Positions 1-6,482 of a DNA stretch of 20,193 bases are shown one piece after another (within the stretch, counting starts at the first letter, position 1; every line of letters starts with the position of its first letter). This DNA is from a virus, in the IMG/VR virus record IMGVR_UViG_3300009183_004136, positions 1 through 20,193 of that record; one strand, 5' to 3'. The translations under genes and the position numbers were made by a program. A model generated the notes under the pieces. The model did no database searches and had not been told where the DNA came from. It worked only from the letters and a program-made list of their open reading frames with translations.

Positions 1-557
1 CCGGTAGGCGCAGTACTGCCGGCCGCATAGGCATTTGTGGTAGTAGTGCCGTTGGATGTCATCCAAGCAAATCTCCAAGCACCTGTTTGAGCTGTGCTAC
101 TACTGCCTAAAAATGACCCGTTGTAGAAAATATCTTGTACTCCACCGGCATTACCCCACAGGCCCATTAACCAGTCTGGACTGGCTGTGTTGGCATTTAA
201 CAATCTACCTGCTGTGCCTGACTGTGATCGGTAAACCATCATTACTGTATAGGCCTGTGAAGAGGATGAATAATTTGGACCAAACCTCAACATATCTGTG
301 TCGTTGTTAGTGGTCTTGCGGAATATGCCACCAGCAGTTGATGCCCACGCCATACTGCCATTGGTATTGCTTGTGGTTATAGCAAAAGCCCCAGTGCCCG
401 CTATGGTACTGCCGTTCGCAGGCATGGCCGCGTAGTTGGCCGCATCTAGATCTAACACCAAGCTGGCTGAGGTTGTTGGGCCGGCAGAAACTGCCACTGG
501 TTTTTTATAAACTCTTTGTGATGGTTGATGTATTGAACTAAATCGACCTAATTTCAT
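1..557 (-). CDS. LamG/lectin-like virion or tail-fibre protein (partial, C-terminus off the window)
   Basis: Reading the minus strand from ATG at 557 gives 185 uninterrupted codons that run off the left edge, beginning MKLGRFSSIHQPSQRV. The stretch around residues 30-40 (SLVLDLDAANY), followed by alternating strands rich in G, S, T, N and aromatic residues (AYTVMMVYRS, WLMGLWGN, GAWRFAWM), is typical of concanavalin/LamG-like jelly-roll domains in phage fibres. Such domains usually bind glycans or serve as virion decoration. The gene begins 3 nt after the stop of the fibre gene at 561, so the two are almost certainly cotranscribed and coupled. The domain call comes from composition and pattern recognition; the exact family is uncertain, but the coding status is strong. 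Confidence 0.75.
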   Translation of the reverse strand, partial: MKLGRFSSIHQPSQRVYKKPVAVSAGPTTSASLVLDLDAANYAAMPANGSTIAGTGAFAITTSNTNGSMAWASTAGGIFRKTTNNDTDMLRFGPNYSSSSQAYTVMMVYRSQSGTAGRLLNANTASPDWLMGLWGNAGGVQDIFYNGSFLGSSSTAQTGAWRFAWMTSNGTTTTNAYAAGSTAPT

Positions 558-560
558 AGG

Positions 561-2147
561 TTATCCATAGTTACTGATTTGGCCCAACACCCGATAAGCG
601 GCGCCACCTAGGTGTATCAAGCTAAAGCTCATGATGTCTGTATTACTTGCTGTACCTACGCCAGCAACAGCTCCAACCCATCGAACAGTTTGGTTAACAC
701 CATTGACTTGTACGTTGGCCACACGATAAGCAGTGGCACCTTGGTCAACAATGATAGTAGCACCAGAGACTGTGCTTGCAATAGCGTTGACATTGGTAAA
801 GTTTGCTGTCACGTTGGCAGTTAAGGCAGCATAGAATGTGGTACCAAGATTAAAGTTGCAAGTCAAGTTACCACCACTATTACTAATGTTACCATAGGTT
901 TCATAGTAGGCACTTTGTTGTACCACATTGCCAGTGACAGTTAGGTTAGCAGTAGTCACACCTGTTGTCAGGTATGAGGCCACGTTGGTGTTGCTGTAGG
1001 TTCCTACTGTGCTCAAGATGTTTACACCATTGGCAAAGTTAAATTGACTGGCATTGATGTTGCCTGCTGTGACATTACCTGTTATATAGGCGCCACGGTT
1101 GGCAACTAAATTGCCAGATGCACTGATGTTGCCTTCGTTGACCGCATTTCCAGCTGTGGAAATTGAGCTAAATCCAGATATACTTGGTGCCGGACTAGCA
1201 CCGGTTGTGATGATTCCACCAAAAGACATTATTAAATATTCGGCTCGTACATTACCTGAGTATATGGGCAGGTAAGCAGCCACGTTGGCATTGGCATAGG
1301 TGCCAGCCACTGTGCTCAAGATGTTTACACCATTGGCAAAGTTGTATTGTGTGGCATTGATGTTACCCACGCTAATATTACCAGCAAGGTAACCTGCCAC
1401 GTTGGCGTTGGCATACACTTGTGTTTGTAATGTGGCAATACTTGTTGCCTGAGTGGCCGCATTGGCCACAGTACTGAAGGTTAGGTTACCATAAGTTTGA
1501 TAAGCACCCAGGTTAGCATTTACGGTGTTGATACTGGTTGCTTGTGTGGCTGCATTGGACAACAATGTTGTAATGTCTGCGGCTTGACTGGTTGCATTAG
1601 CTACTGTACTAAAAGTTAAGTTACCATAATTCTGATATGCCCCCAAATTGGCCGTAATTGAGTTTATACTTGTGGCTTGTGTTGCGGCATTGCTATTAGC
1701 AAAAGTTTGATACGCACCAATGTTGGCACTGGAAATATTTTGACTGGCCAAATATCCAATCACATTGGCATTGGCATAACTGCTGGTGCCATAGTTCAAG
1801 TTGGCATAGGTATAGAAACTGCCAATGTTGGCCGTGATGGCATTGATGCTGGTGGCCTGTGTAGCTGCATTGGTATGCAATGTGCCAATATTGGCACCAA
1901 TGTAGGCCTCAACATTGGCATTGCCGTAACTGCTGGTACCAAATGTGGCATTAGCATAGGTTCCTAGAGCCTGTAATTGTACATTGGTTGCCAAGGTGCT
2001 CATACCACCTGCGGTTACGCCATCCTGTACACGTACAGTACGCAATCCAGTGTCCACAACCAATTCACCCAATGGGCCCACATAGGTATTTGCCGCGGTA
2101 GTATTACCACGCTTCATTAAAATCTGTGATATATTGATACGTGCCAT
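561..2147 (-). CDS. Repeat-rich phage tail-fibre protein
   Basis: This 528-residue protein starts MARINISQILMKRGNT. Residues about 23-50 (YVGPLGELVVDTGLRTVRV, then QDGVTAGG) match the 'GEL.vDt...v.v.DG.t.GG' signature at the N-terminus of many phage tail-fibre/tropism proteins, a probable attachment domain. The middle holds four copies of ATQATSI, separated by NLGAYQ and YGNLTFSTVA modules, then repeats of NFANGVNILSTV and YANANVAxYL, consistent with an elongated trimeric shaft. The C-terminal 110 residues (from GGNLTCNFNLGTTFYAALTA to the end) form a beta-rich tip domain common in T4-like marine and freshwater phages. It lies 1 nt after the upstream structural gene and 3 nt before the LamG-like gene. 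The receptor is unknown. Confidence 0.85.
   Translation of the reverse strand: MARINISQILMKRGNTTAANTYVGPLGELVVDTGLRTVRVQDGVTAGGMSTLATNVQLQALGTYANATFGTSSYGNANVEAYIGANIGTLHTNAATQATSINAITANIGSFYTYANLNYGTSSYANANVIGYLASQNISSANIGAYQTFANSNAATQATSINSITANLGAYQNYGNLTFSTVANATSQAADITTLLSNAATQATSINTVNANLGAYQTYGNLTFSTVANAATQATSIATLQTQVYANANVAGYLAGNISVGNINATQYNFANGVNILSTVAGTYANANVAAYLPIYSGNVRAEYLIMSFGGIITTGASPAPSISGFSSISTAGNAVNEGNISASGNLVANRGAYITGNVTAGNINASQFNFANGVNILSTVGTYSNTNVASYLTTGVTTANLTVTGNVVQQSAYYETYGNISNSGGNLTCNFNLGTTFYAALTANVTANFTNVNAIASTVSGATIIVDQGATAYRVANVQVNGVNQTVRWVGAVAGVGTASNTDIMSFSLIHLGGAAYRVLGQISNYG
1006..1343 (-). repeat. Exact 35-bp direct repeat pair in the fibre gene
   Basis: Positions 1006-1040 and 1309-1343 are identical over 35 bases, encoding the same STV-end/NFANGVNIL module twice, about 303 bp apart. 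The feature spans both copies and the unique segment between them. It is an obvious substrate for homologous deletion or duplication that would shorten or lengthen the fibre by about 101 residues in frame. Confidence 0.85.
1435..1880 (-). repeat. Tandem shaft repeats in the fibre gene (ATQATSI units)
   Basis: Four related units encoding (A)ATQATSI, followed by TANIG/TANLG/NANLG-type segments, occur between these positions. Spacing is not constant. Units two and three are the most alike and share GAYQ-YGNLTFSTVA. At the DNA level the copies have drifted at third positions, so this is a protein-level repeat rather than a recent perfect tandem array. Confidence 0.7.
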
Positions 2148-2148
2148 C

Positions 2149-2658
2149 TTAGATCGAACCGCCGTCTAGGGTGTAAGTGTCTGATTCTGCAGGCGGCGTT
2201 GAGTTGGCATAATAAGCCGGTAACACTTCTAAATCTAGTGGAACTCCGTAATTGTCGTCGATATATACCGGACGTGTCACGTCTGTGCTGGTAACTGTGG
2301 TACTAAACGCCAGCTTGTAAAAACGCTGTTCTAGGCCGTTAATAGTGTTGGCATCAAATGTAAATGTACCTTGTCCTAACTGAATATTTCCGCCCACATT
2401 GGCGCCAAACAACACAGGATAGCTTTTGACAGTCAACTGATTGGTTGGATCTTGTATACTTGCAGTAACACTACTGCCAGTCAAATCAACTTTTTTCTGG
2501 TCTTGATTTCGTATGATAACTTGGATAGGATTGTCTACACCTTGGTAGACTTTGATTGGGCGGCTGTACACTTGGCGGTTCCTTGTTGTAAATATTGCGG
2601 GGTCAAAAACCTGCACCTCGGCAAGATTTGGATATAAATATGCTTTGACAGTAATCAT
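2149..2658 (-). CDS. Small virion structural protein, Ig/BppU-like
   Basis: A 169-residue protein starting MITVKAYLYPNLAEVQVFDP. The central stretch (about residues 33-65: RPIKVYQGVDNPIQVIIRNQ, then KKVDLTGSSVTASI) has the pattern of the N-terminal domain of baseplate upper/BppU-like proteins and phage Ig-like modules, in which 'D..l...l...G..v...v' strands precede a default-value segment. No enzyme motif, signal peptide or membrane segment is visible. It heads the fibre operon (fibre protein 1 nt downstream, then the LamG-like gene), which supports a baseplate or fibre-connector role. A late-promoter-like box lies about 20 nt upstream of the ATG. Family assignment is tentative. Confidence 0.75.
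   Translation of the reverse strand: MITVKAYLYPNLAEVQVFDPAIFTTRNRQVYSRPIKVYQGVDNPIQVIIRNQDQKKVDLTGSSVTASIQDPTNQLTVKSYPVLFGANVGGNIQLGQGTFTFDANTINGLEQRFYKLAFSTTVTSTDVTRPVYIDDNYGVPLDLEVLPAYYANSTPPAESDTYTLDGGSI
2633..2640 (+). promoter_or_regulatory. T4-type late promoter box, exact TATAAATA
   Basis: An exact match to the T4 late consensus TATAAATA on the plus strand. It predicts a start near 2647 and a leader of about 47 nt before the GTG of the plus-strand gene at 2694. The box sits inside the first codons of the opposite-strand structural gene, so chance constraint from the coding sequence (codons for KAYLYP) cannot be ruled out. Its position upstream of the only internal plus-strand gene makes it persuasive. 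Confidence 0.65.
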
Positions 2659-2678
2659 TTATTTGCTCGTCTTTAACA

Positions 2679-2686
2679 TATTTATC
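2679..2686 (-). promoter_or_regulatory. Late-promoter-like box GATAAATA for the fibre operon
   Basis: On the minus strand this reads GATAAATA, 7 of 8 matching TATAAATA. It lies 20 nt upstream of the ATG at 2658, predicting a start near 2672 and a leader of about 14 nt. It is the best candidate for late expression of the three virion genes. With the plus-strand box at 2633 it forms an overlapping divergent pair. Confidence 0.5.
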
Positions 2687-2693
2687 GGACAAC

Positions 2694-3068
2694 GTGGAAG
2701 AACACTACAAGCAACTGCTCGCACAATACCCATACCTAAGCCATATCACCTATGGCGGTAATGACTACATTGGCATCATACAAAATTCAGACGAAGTTAT
2801 AACTACACTTTATGACTTTGGCCTGCTCAAGGACACTGAAGTCAAGAAAACCTTCTTGAGTTTGGGAGAAACATGGTGGTGGGAAAGCAATAGGCTCATG
2901 CCCATCAATGTGTTTTTAAAGCAGGATTGGAGTGTATTCCGAGTGTGTCTACGTACCATGAACAGCAAGGACGTAGAAATTAAAATGGGCCCTTATGTGA
3001 GCCTGAAAGAAATGGCCACTAAACGTAGCAAACGCAAATCAATAACCCTAGTTCGTAAGGTTAGTTAA
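2694..3068 (+). CDS. Conserved phage protein of unknown function (lone plus-strand gene)
   Basis: A 124-residue reading frame beginning at GTG 2694; no in-frame ATG lies nearby upstream, and the frame is closed at 2652. Residues 1-60 are acidic/aromatic (ITYGGNDYIGIIQNSDEVIT, then LYDFG), followed by a tryptophan-rich segment (LGETWWWESNRLMPINVFL, about 56-74) and a basic tail (ATKRSKRKSITLVRK) that could touch nucleic acid. No catalytic motif is recognised. It is oriented against all neighbours and is preceded by an exact TATAAATA box, suggesting independent late expression. Its 3' end overlaps the convergent minus-strand gene by 21 nt. The residue pattern is convincingly protein-like, but I cannot name a function. 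No clear Shine-Dalgarno precedes the GTG, so the start is tentative. Confidence 0.7.
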   Translation: MEEHYKQLLAQYPYLSHITYGGNDYIGIIQNSDEVITTLYDFGLLKDTEVKKTFLSLGETWWWESNRLMPINVFLKQDWSVFRVCLRTMNSKDVEIKMGPYVSLKEMATKRSKRKSITLVRKVS

Positions 3069-3629
3069 CAAGTTCATATTGACCACAACTAGATGACTGT
3101 ATGCACAACTGTGGCTCTTTTTAAATGCATACTGTCCATCATCTGTTTGATCCCAGATAGTTTCTGCAACTTCTCGCCAAGTTTTTCCAATTAGATGACG
3201 CTTGGCTGGACGGATTATGGCCATAAACATCATTAGCCTGGGTATGCTATTAACTGCTTCGGGCATTTGAATCAGGGTCTTATAGTGATTGCCGATGTGT
3301 ATTAATTTTCCGCAAAATTCAGGATCATACAATCGATCCCATTCGGGTTCTTGAGCCATCAATTCTTGTAAATGTGCTTCGTTCTTTATCTGTGTATATA
3401 ATGATACATTTAAAAAGTCTAGTTTTGTATAGCCACGTGCTTCAGCTGACTCATAATCAATGCTGGCACGACCTGTAAACGGATCTGCAGGAATATCTGT
3501 TACATACACACCTGTATTGTGTGCTACCCAATCACCGTCTCTGTTGATACTGGCAGGGGTGTGCTTTAACAAACTTAATGCTTGAGTGCGATCCGCAAAG
3601 TCAATGTCAATGTCTGACTTAAACTTCAT
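3048..3629 (-). CDS. Miniature DnaE/Pol III alpha-like protein with palm motifs
   Basis: This 193-residue protein carries segments in the same order as bacterial DnaE. SDIDIDFADR (residues 5-14) matches the DnaE PDFDVDF motif with two catalytic aspartates (here D8, D10). AHNTGVYV (36-43) matches HAGGVVIA. IDYESAEARGYTKLDFLNV (57-75) matches the KFDFLGL region with the third aspartate (here D71). MMFMAIIRPAKRHL (133-146) resembles ALVALFRPGPL. YAFKKSHSCAYSHL (167-180) matches YGFNKSHSAAYAL. Bacterial DnaE is about 1,160 residues; PHP, most of fingers, beta-binding and OB regions are absent, and the distance between catalytic aspartates is about 61 residues instead of about 150. It overlaps the upstream zinc-finger gene by ATGA, implying coupled translation. 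Polymerase activity is not established; it may be a relic, a repair or priming enzyme, or a regulator. Homology is from recalled motifs, and I am fairly sure of it. Confidence 0.8.
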   Translation of the reverse strand: MKFKSDIDIDFADRTQALSLLKHTPASINRDGDWVAHNTGVYVTDIPADPFTGRASIDYESAEARGYTKLDFLNVSLYTQIKNEAHLQELMAQEPEWDRLYDPEFCGKLIHIGNHYKTLIQMPEAVNSIPRLMMFMAIIRPAKRHLIGKTWREVAETIWDQTDDGQYAFKKSHSCAYSHLVVVNMNLLTNLTN

Positions 3630-4306
3630 AGTCCGGCCTTTGCTAATATGTCACTGACCCATTCAGTATCTGCCAAGTAATCTTTAAATTTGCGTTGCCA
3701 GTGGTCGGGGTCTATCCACGGAAGTATGATCGCCACTTGTTCTGGACCCAGTTGATCCAGGAAGTCGACACCCGATGCACAATTATACACAATCCAAGGG
3801 CTAACACGACCGGTAGCAATATGATGTACCACACGATTGCTGTTACCATACCGAAAATAATCGCTAAAACCGTTTTTAAGGTCAGGATGATCGTCGGCAT
3901 AATTTTGCATTTCATTTAAAGCCCTTTCAAGTGCATCTTGTGTTGCTTCTCTACGCAAGTAATCGTGCAAGTATTCAACATAAAAATCGTCTTTGAGCCA
4001 GTGGTCAATCTTCTTGTTGTTCTTCAACAGCCACTCTAAGAAGGCCGGTGGATTGATGCCACGTATGCCCACCATGTGCCTGCCCCACTTGACAAACGCA
4101 TTGTAATACGGACTCTTAACAAAGTCATCATAGCTTTTTAACTTGGCAGATCCTTGTGTTATTTCATAAAAACGCAAGTAAGCCCTGAGTCCCAGTTGCA
4201 CACCAGTTTCTTTTTCTTGTTGCCAGCGTCGTTTGGGTTCGCAAAGATGCACAGCCAGGGTTGATTCCTTGCTAAAATCCTTTTCACAATAACGACACTT
4301 ATACAT
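3626..4306 (-). CDS. Zinc-finger phage protein coupled to the DnaE-like gene
   Basis: A 226-residue protein opening with a short zinc finger: C4-x2-C7-x12-H20-x-C22 (MYKCRYCEKDFSKESTLAVH), i.e. C2H2-like spacing with cysteine as the last ligand. The finger is followed by a basic/aromatic segment (EPKRRWQQEKETGVQLGLRA, then YLRFYEI) and a mostly helical remainder without recognised catalytic residues. This architecture recurs in T4-like environmental phages as a conserved unknown. It overlaps the SGNH-like gene upstream by 8 nt and the DnaE-like gene downstream by 4 nt (ATGA), so the latter is probably made by coupled translation, hinting at a shared DNA-related task. DNA binding is inference from the finger alone. 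Confidence 0.75.
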   Translation of the reverse strand: MYKCRYCEKDFSKESTLAVHLCEPKRRWQQEKETGVQLGLRAYLRFYEITQGSAKLKSYDDFVKSPYYNAFVKWGRHMVGIRGINPPAFLEWLLKNNKKIDHWLKDDFYVEYLHDYLRREATQDALERALNEMQNYADDHPDLKNGFSDYFRYGNSNRVVHHIATGRVSPWIVYNCASGVDFLDQLGPEQVAIILPWIDPDHWQRKFKDYLADTEWVSDILAKAGL

Positions 4307-4952
4307 TTTTTATACAATCCACCAGATACCGAACTAGTATTATAACATCTTCGCTGTAGTGATGTCTAGCGTTGGCGGGTAAATCTAGATCTTTTTCAAA
4401 AGGTTTGCAACCATTTTGTTCTAGATATTCATTGCCAATAAACGAAAATGGAACAAATCCTGTTCCCAGATCTATGTTTTGATGGTGGCGCTCGCAAGTG
4501 TTAAAAATACAAAAGCCTATACCTTTGTTTTTTAAGTAACCCGAAAACATACGCAGATCCAAATACAATTGATTTAAATACTGCATGCCAATGTCGTAAC
4601 GATAACGATCCAGTATGTAATCACCAATCATTTTGTGTTCCACTGTGCTGTCAAAGTCATTGACATCGCAAAAAGTGGCCTGCATGCCCTGGCGATTATA
4701 ACTGACCCAATGTCCTTCTCTGGGTTTAGGTATGGTCAGAAACGGACTTTCTTGACGATCATAAAAGGTCAGGCCCAAGACAACAAAATCCACTGGATTT
4801 GTTTCTATGTAGTCCACAGTGGTGCGTATGATACGTCTATTACTGCTACCAGCTTTGGCTATGTTTACAGCTGAGCCGCCAAGTAGTTGACCAAACTGAT
4901 TTTGATAGTGATAGCTGTCCATAAAACTACAGCCATTGATCAAAATGTTCAT
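4299..4952 (-). CDS. SGNH/GDSL-like hydrolase fold protein
   Basis: A 217-residue protein. MNILINGCSF puts a GCSF motif at residues 7-10, equivalent to the GDS block I of SGNH hydrolases. NIAKAGSSNRRI (about 31-42) resembles block II with its conserved glycine. FVVLGLTFYDRQE (about 56-68) occupies the block III position, though the usual asparagine of GxND is not obvious. HHYSED near residues 197-202 could be the catalytic Asp/His block V. Proteins of this type occur in phages and in surface-polysaccharide clusters as esterases or acetyl-transferring or removing enzymes; the substrate here is unknown. It overlaps both neighbours (4 nt upstream, 8 nt downstream). No signal peptide is seen, so it is cytoplasmic or virion-associated. 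Confidence 0.65.
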   Translation of the reverse strand: MNILINGCSFMDSYHYQNQFGQLLGGSAVNIAKAGSSNRRIIRTTVDYIETNPVDFVVLGLTFYDRQESPFLTIPKPREGHWVSYNRQGMQATFCDVNDFDSTVEHKMIGDYILDRYRYDIGMQYLNQLYLDLRMFSGYLKNKGIGFCIFNTCERHHQNIDLGTGFVPFSFIGNEYLEQNGCKPFEKDLDLPANARHHYSEDVIILVRYLVDCIKNV

Positions 4953-5419
4953 AGCTCTTTCTTGATATCTTTGTCTGCCCAGCCCATGCCTTTGGCGTAG
5001 GCTTTAAGATCATCTTTGTCGTTGAGTTCACTCATTAGCTTGAGATCATCTTCTTTCAAATGCGGATACAGTTCACGCAAAAACTTGATACTCTTGTTGT
5101 CGTTTGTTTTCTTTTTTGGGGCAATCCATTGATGATACTGATTGCCCATGCCTGGACTTACAGTTGTGGCCAGCAACCATTGTAGTTTTTTGTGTTGTGC
5201 GGTGTTTACATCAAAGAAATGTTTGTTAAGACGCTCGTTACAACTCATCAAGTAGTAGGCCTGCAAGTCTGGGTTACCTGTCACAGTTGCGCCATAACGA
5301 ATCATCAAGAACGGCGAAAACTTTTTCTTTTCTTCGTCAGTCAAACTGTCGTAGAAGTTCCTGTCCTTGCGATCAAATGCAGACATTTCACTTCGAATGC
5401 TTAACTTATCTTCACTCAT
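4949..5419 (-). CDS. Probable clamp-loader small subunit, T4 gp62-like
   Basis: A 156-residue protein. Pattern comparison from memory with gp62 (bacteriophage clamp loader A subunit) of T4 and cyanophages supports a match. KFSPFLMIRYGATVTGNPDL (residues about 33-52) corresponds to the conserved 'PF.vn..ls.f.d' stretch, YYLMSCNERLNKHFF to 'NEMN...lDKk', and LQWLLATTVSPGMGNQYHQW to the 'qydFLl..ir..kR...W' block. A short charged C-terminus ends in KDIKKEL. In T4, gp62 joins gp44 to load the gp45 sliding clamp. The large subunit and the clamp are not in this window. It overlaps the gene upstream by 8 nt and the one downstream by 4 nt. Similarity is modest, so another conserved phage family is possible. 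Confidence 0.55.
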   Translation of the reverse strand: MSEDKLSIRSEMSAFDRKDRNFYDSLTDEEKKKFSPFLMIRYGATVTGNPDLQAYYLMSCNERLNKHFFDVNTAQHKKLQWLLATTVSPGMGNQYHQWIAPKKKTNDNKSIKFLRELYPHLKEDDLKLMSELNDKDDLKAYAKGMGWADKDIKKEL

Positions 5420-5696
5420 CTTGGGCTTTTTGATTGTTGCGACGTTCTTGGATGGTTAACTTTTCTTCGCCTTTGGTACGTTTGTTGTGTCTTGGATTAC
5501 CGCATAGGGTACAATGTGCTTGTCCGCAATCCATTGCATGATGTTTGGCTAACCTATGCGGTTGTGCTTCGTCAATACGTTTTGAAGCTTCGCCAAAATT
5601 CTTGTGTGCTTTGATAATGTTAAGTTGCTTTTTAATTGCAGTCCACGCACGATGCATACGATCGCCGTGTTTGATTTTATCTTCTTCTTTGCTCAT
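5412..5696 (-). CDS. Small conserved phage protein with Cys cluster
   Basis: A 94-residue basic protein starting MSKEEDKIKHGDRMHRAW. Residues about 46-70 (PHRLAKHHAMDCGQAHCTLC, then GNPRH) give C57, C62 and C65 with nearby histidines, consistent with a small metal-binding knuckle. The tail EKLTIQERRNNQ is a recurrent ending in this family of phage proteins. A strong Shine-Dalgarno (AAGGAG, 5-6 nt before ATG) fixes the start, one of the best ribosome-binding sites in this operon. It overlaps the gp62-like gene by 8 nt. The function is unknown; RNA or DNA binding is possible given charge and cysteines, but is not shown. Confidence 0.7.
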   Translation of the reverse strand: MSKEEDKIKHGDRMHRAWTAIKKQLNIIKAHKNFGEASKRIDEAQPHRLAKHHAMDCGQAHCTLCGNPRHNKRTKGEEKLTIQERRNNQKAQDE

Positions 5697-5705
5697 ACTG
5701 TCTCC

Positions 5706-5981
5706 TTAAACTGGATGCCACCCAGGCGGATCTTCGCCTCTTTGTAATTCATATATAACTATAACACGTTCTATAGCTTCTTGTAAAGCAGGATTTGTTT
5801 TGGCCGCATGATGTATCTGATCCCATAAAGTAACACGCTGGGCTCTTGCATCTTTCTCTAACCTATCATAAGTCCAACCAATGGCTATTCTATCACCAGG
5901 ATGGGCACCCGATTCTCTAGCGTAAGTTACACCATCTGCATGTTCGTAAATGTATGTGGCACCTGGTTTGAGTCGGCCCAT
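5706..5981 (-). CDS. Conserved phage protein of unknown function
   Basis: A 91-residue protein starting MGRLKPGATYIYEHADGVTY and ending PPGWHPV. The N-terminal 'GRLKPGATYIYE.ADGV.YARE' and the helical segment containing KTNPALQEAIERVIVIYEL look like a recurrent small protein of T4-like environmental phages, but I know no function. No membrane segment, cysteine cluster or catalytic motif is visible. Its ATG lies 1 nt after the stop of the frame-broken gene upstream, and the next gene begins 9 nt after its stop, so it is an internal gene of the uvsW operon. Confidence 0.7.
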   Translation of the reverse strand: MGRLKPGATYIYEHADGVTYARESGAHPGDRIAIGWTYDRLEKDARAQRVTLWDQIHHAAKTNPALQEAIERVIVIYELQRGEDPPGWHPV

Positions 5982-5982
5982 G

Positions 5983-6279
5983 TTACCATACTTTTCCGTA
6001 ATCGACTACTTCACTTTGGCGGCTGATATCTTTGATAAAGAAAGCACACATGGGCTTTGGGCCTTCAGTCAAGGGAATAGCCAATAGTTGTCCAGGTTTG
6101 AGTTTGGGAAAATACCATTTGACGTCTTGATAAATGTCCACGATCTCTACAGGATGGAACTCGGGCATGTAACTGGTCAGGGGATTGAATGTAAACACGT
6201 TGAATCCGCGATCATTGATGCTGGTAATGGTACAACTTCCAGGTCGCCAAAGTCGGGTTCGCCTATTAGGATTTGCCAA
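5983..6279 (-). CDS. 3' part of a conserved phage gene split by a frame change
   Basis: The frame reads ...CTITSINDRGFNVFTFNPLT onward and contains a conserved-looking core, VEIVDIYQDVKWYFPKLKPG, QLLAIPL and CAFFIKDISRQSEVVDYG, that plainly belongs to a real protein. The only early start is TTG at 6279 without a usable Shine-Dalgarno, and the first 15 or so residues it would give (NRRTRLWRPG) are arginine-rich and unlike the rest; they overlap, out of frame, good coding sequence of the 5' part. Joining the two frames at position 6225 by a -1 shift yields DLEVVPL-TSINDRGF, which fits my recollection of an uninterrupted homologous family. The real unit is therefore probably 6482-5983 (166 residues). 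Function unknown. Confidence 0.7.
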   Translation of the reverse strand: MANPNRRTRLWRPGSCTITSINDRGFNVFTFNPLTSYMPEFHPVEIVDIYQDVKWYFPKLKPGQLLAIPLTEGPKPMCAFFIKDISRQSEVVDYGKVW

Positions 6280-6482
6280 TCCACCGGCATGCGAATAGTG
6301 TTGTTGCCGATGCGTAGTACTAGTGCAGGACTGTTAAACGATTCCAAAAAAATCAAAGGTATATAAAAGTAATCGGGATCTTTGGGATCACTGTTGTCCA
6401 GTACACAAAATCGTACTTCGTCTATCTCGTCTGGAATTGAATCCATTGAGTAACTGGTGTTGTCTAGGGTTAGTATTCTCAT
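6177..6482 (-). CDS. 5' part of the frame-broken conserved phage gene
   Basis: It starts at ATG 6482, which overlaps the uvsW stop as ATGA, so translation is coupled to the helicase; longer in-frame extension to 6572 lies wholly inside uvsW and is rejected. Residues 1-86 (MRILTLDNTSYSMDSIPDE, DPDYFYIPLIFLESFNSPAL, RMPVDWQILIGEPDFGDLEV, VPL) are well-behaved protein. After VPL the frame gives only PASMIADSTCLHSIP and stops, while the -1 frame continues the conserved protein to 5983. Either one base is missing around 6223-6231 (mutation or sequence error) or ribosomes shift. No canonical X-XXY-YYZ slippery heptamer is visible at the junction. Confidence 0.7.
   Translation of the reverse strand: MRILTLDNTSYSMDSIPDEIDEVRFCVLDNSDPKDPDYFYIPLIFLESFNSPALVLRIGNNTIRMPVDWQILIGEPDFGDLEVVPLPASMIADSTCLHSIP

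Noticed and set aside
1006-1880. CRISPR-like array
   Set aside because: Repeats are coding, unevenly spaced and drifted; they encode fibre shaft modules.
6215-6250. Programmed -1 slippery heptamer
   Set aside because: No X-XXY-YYZ sequence in the correct frame and no obvious downstream stem-loop, so a missing base is at least as likely.
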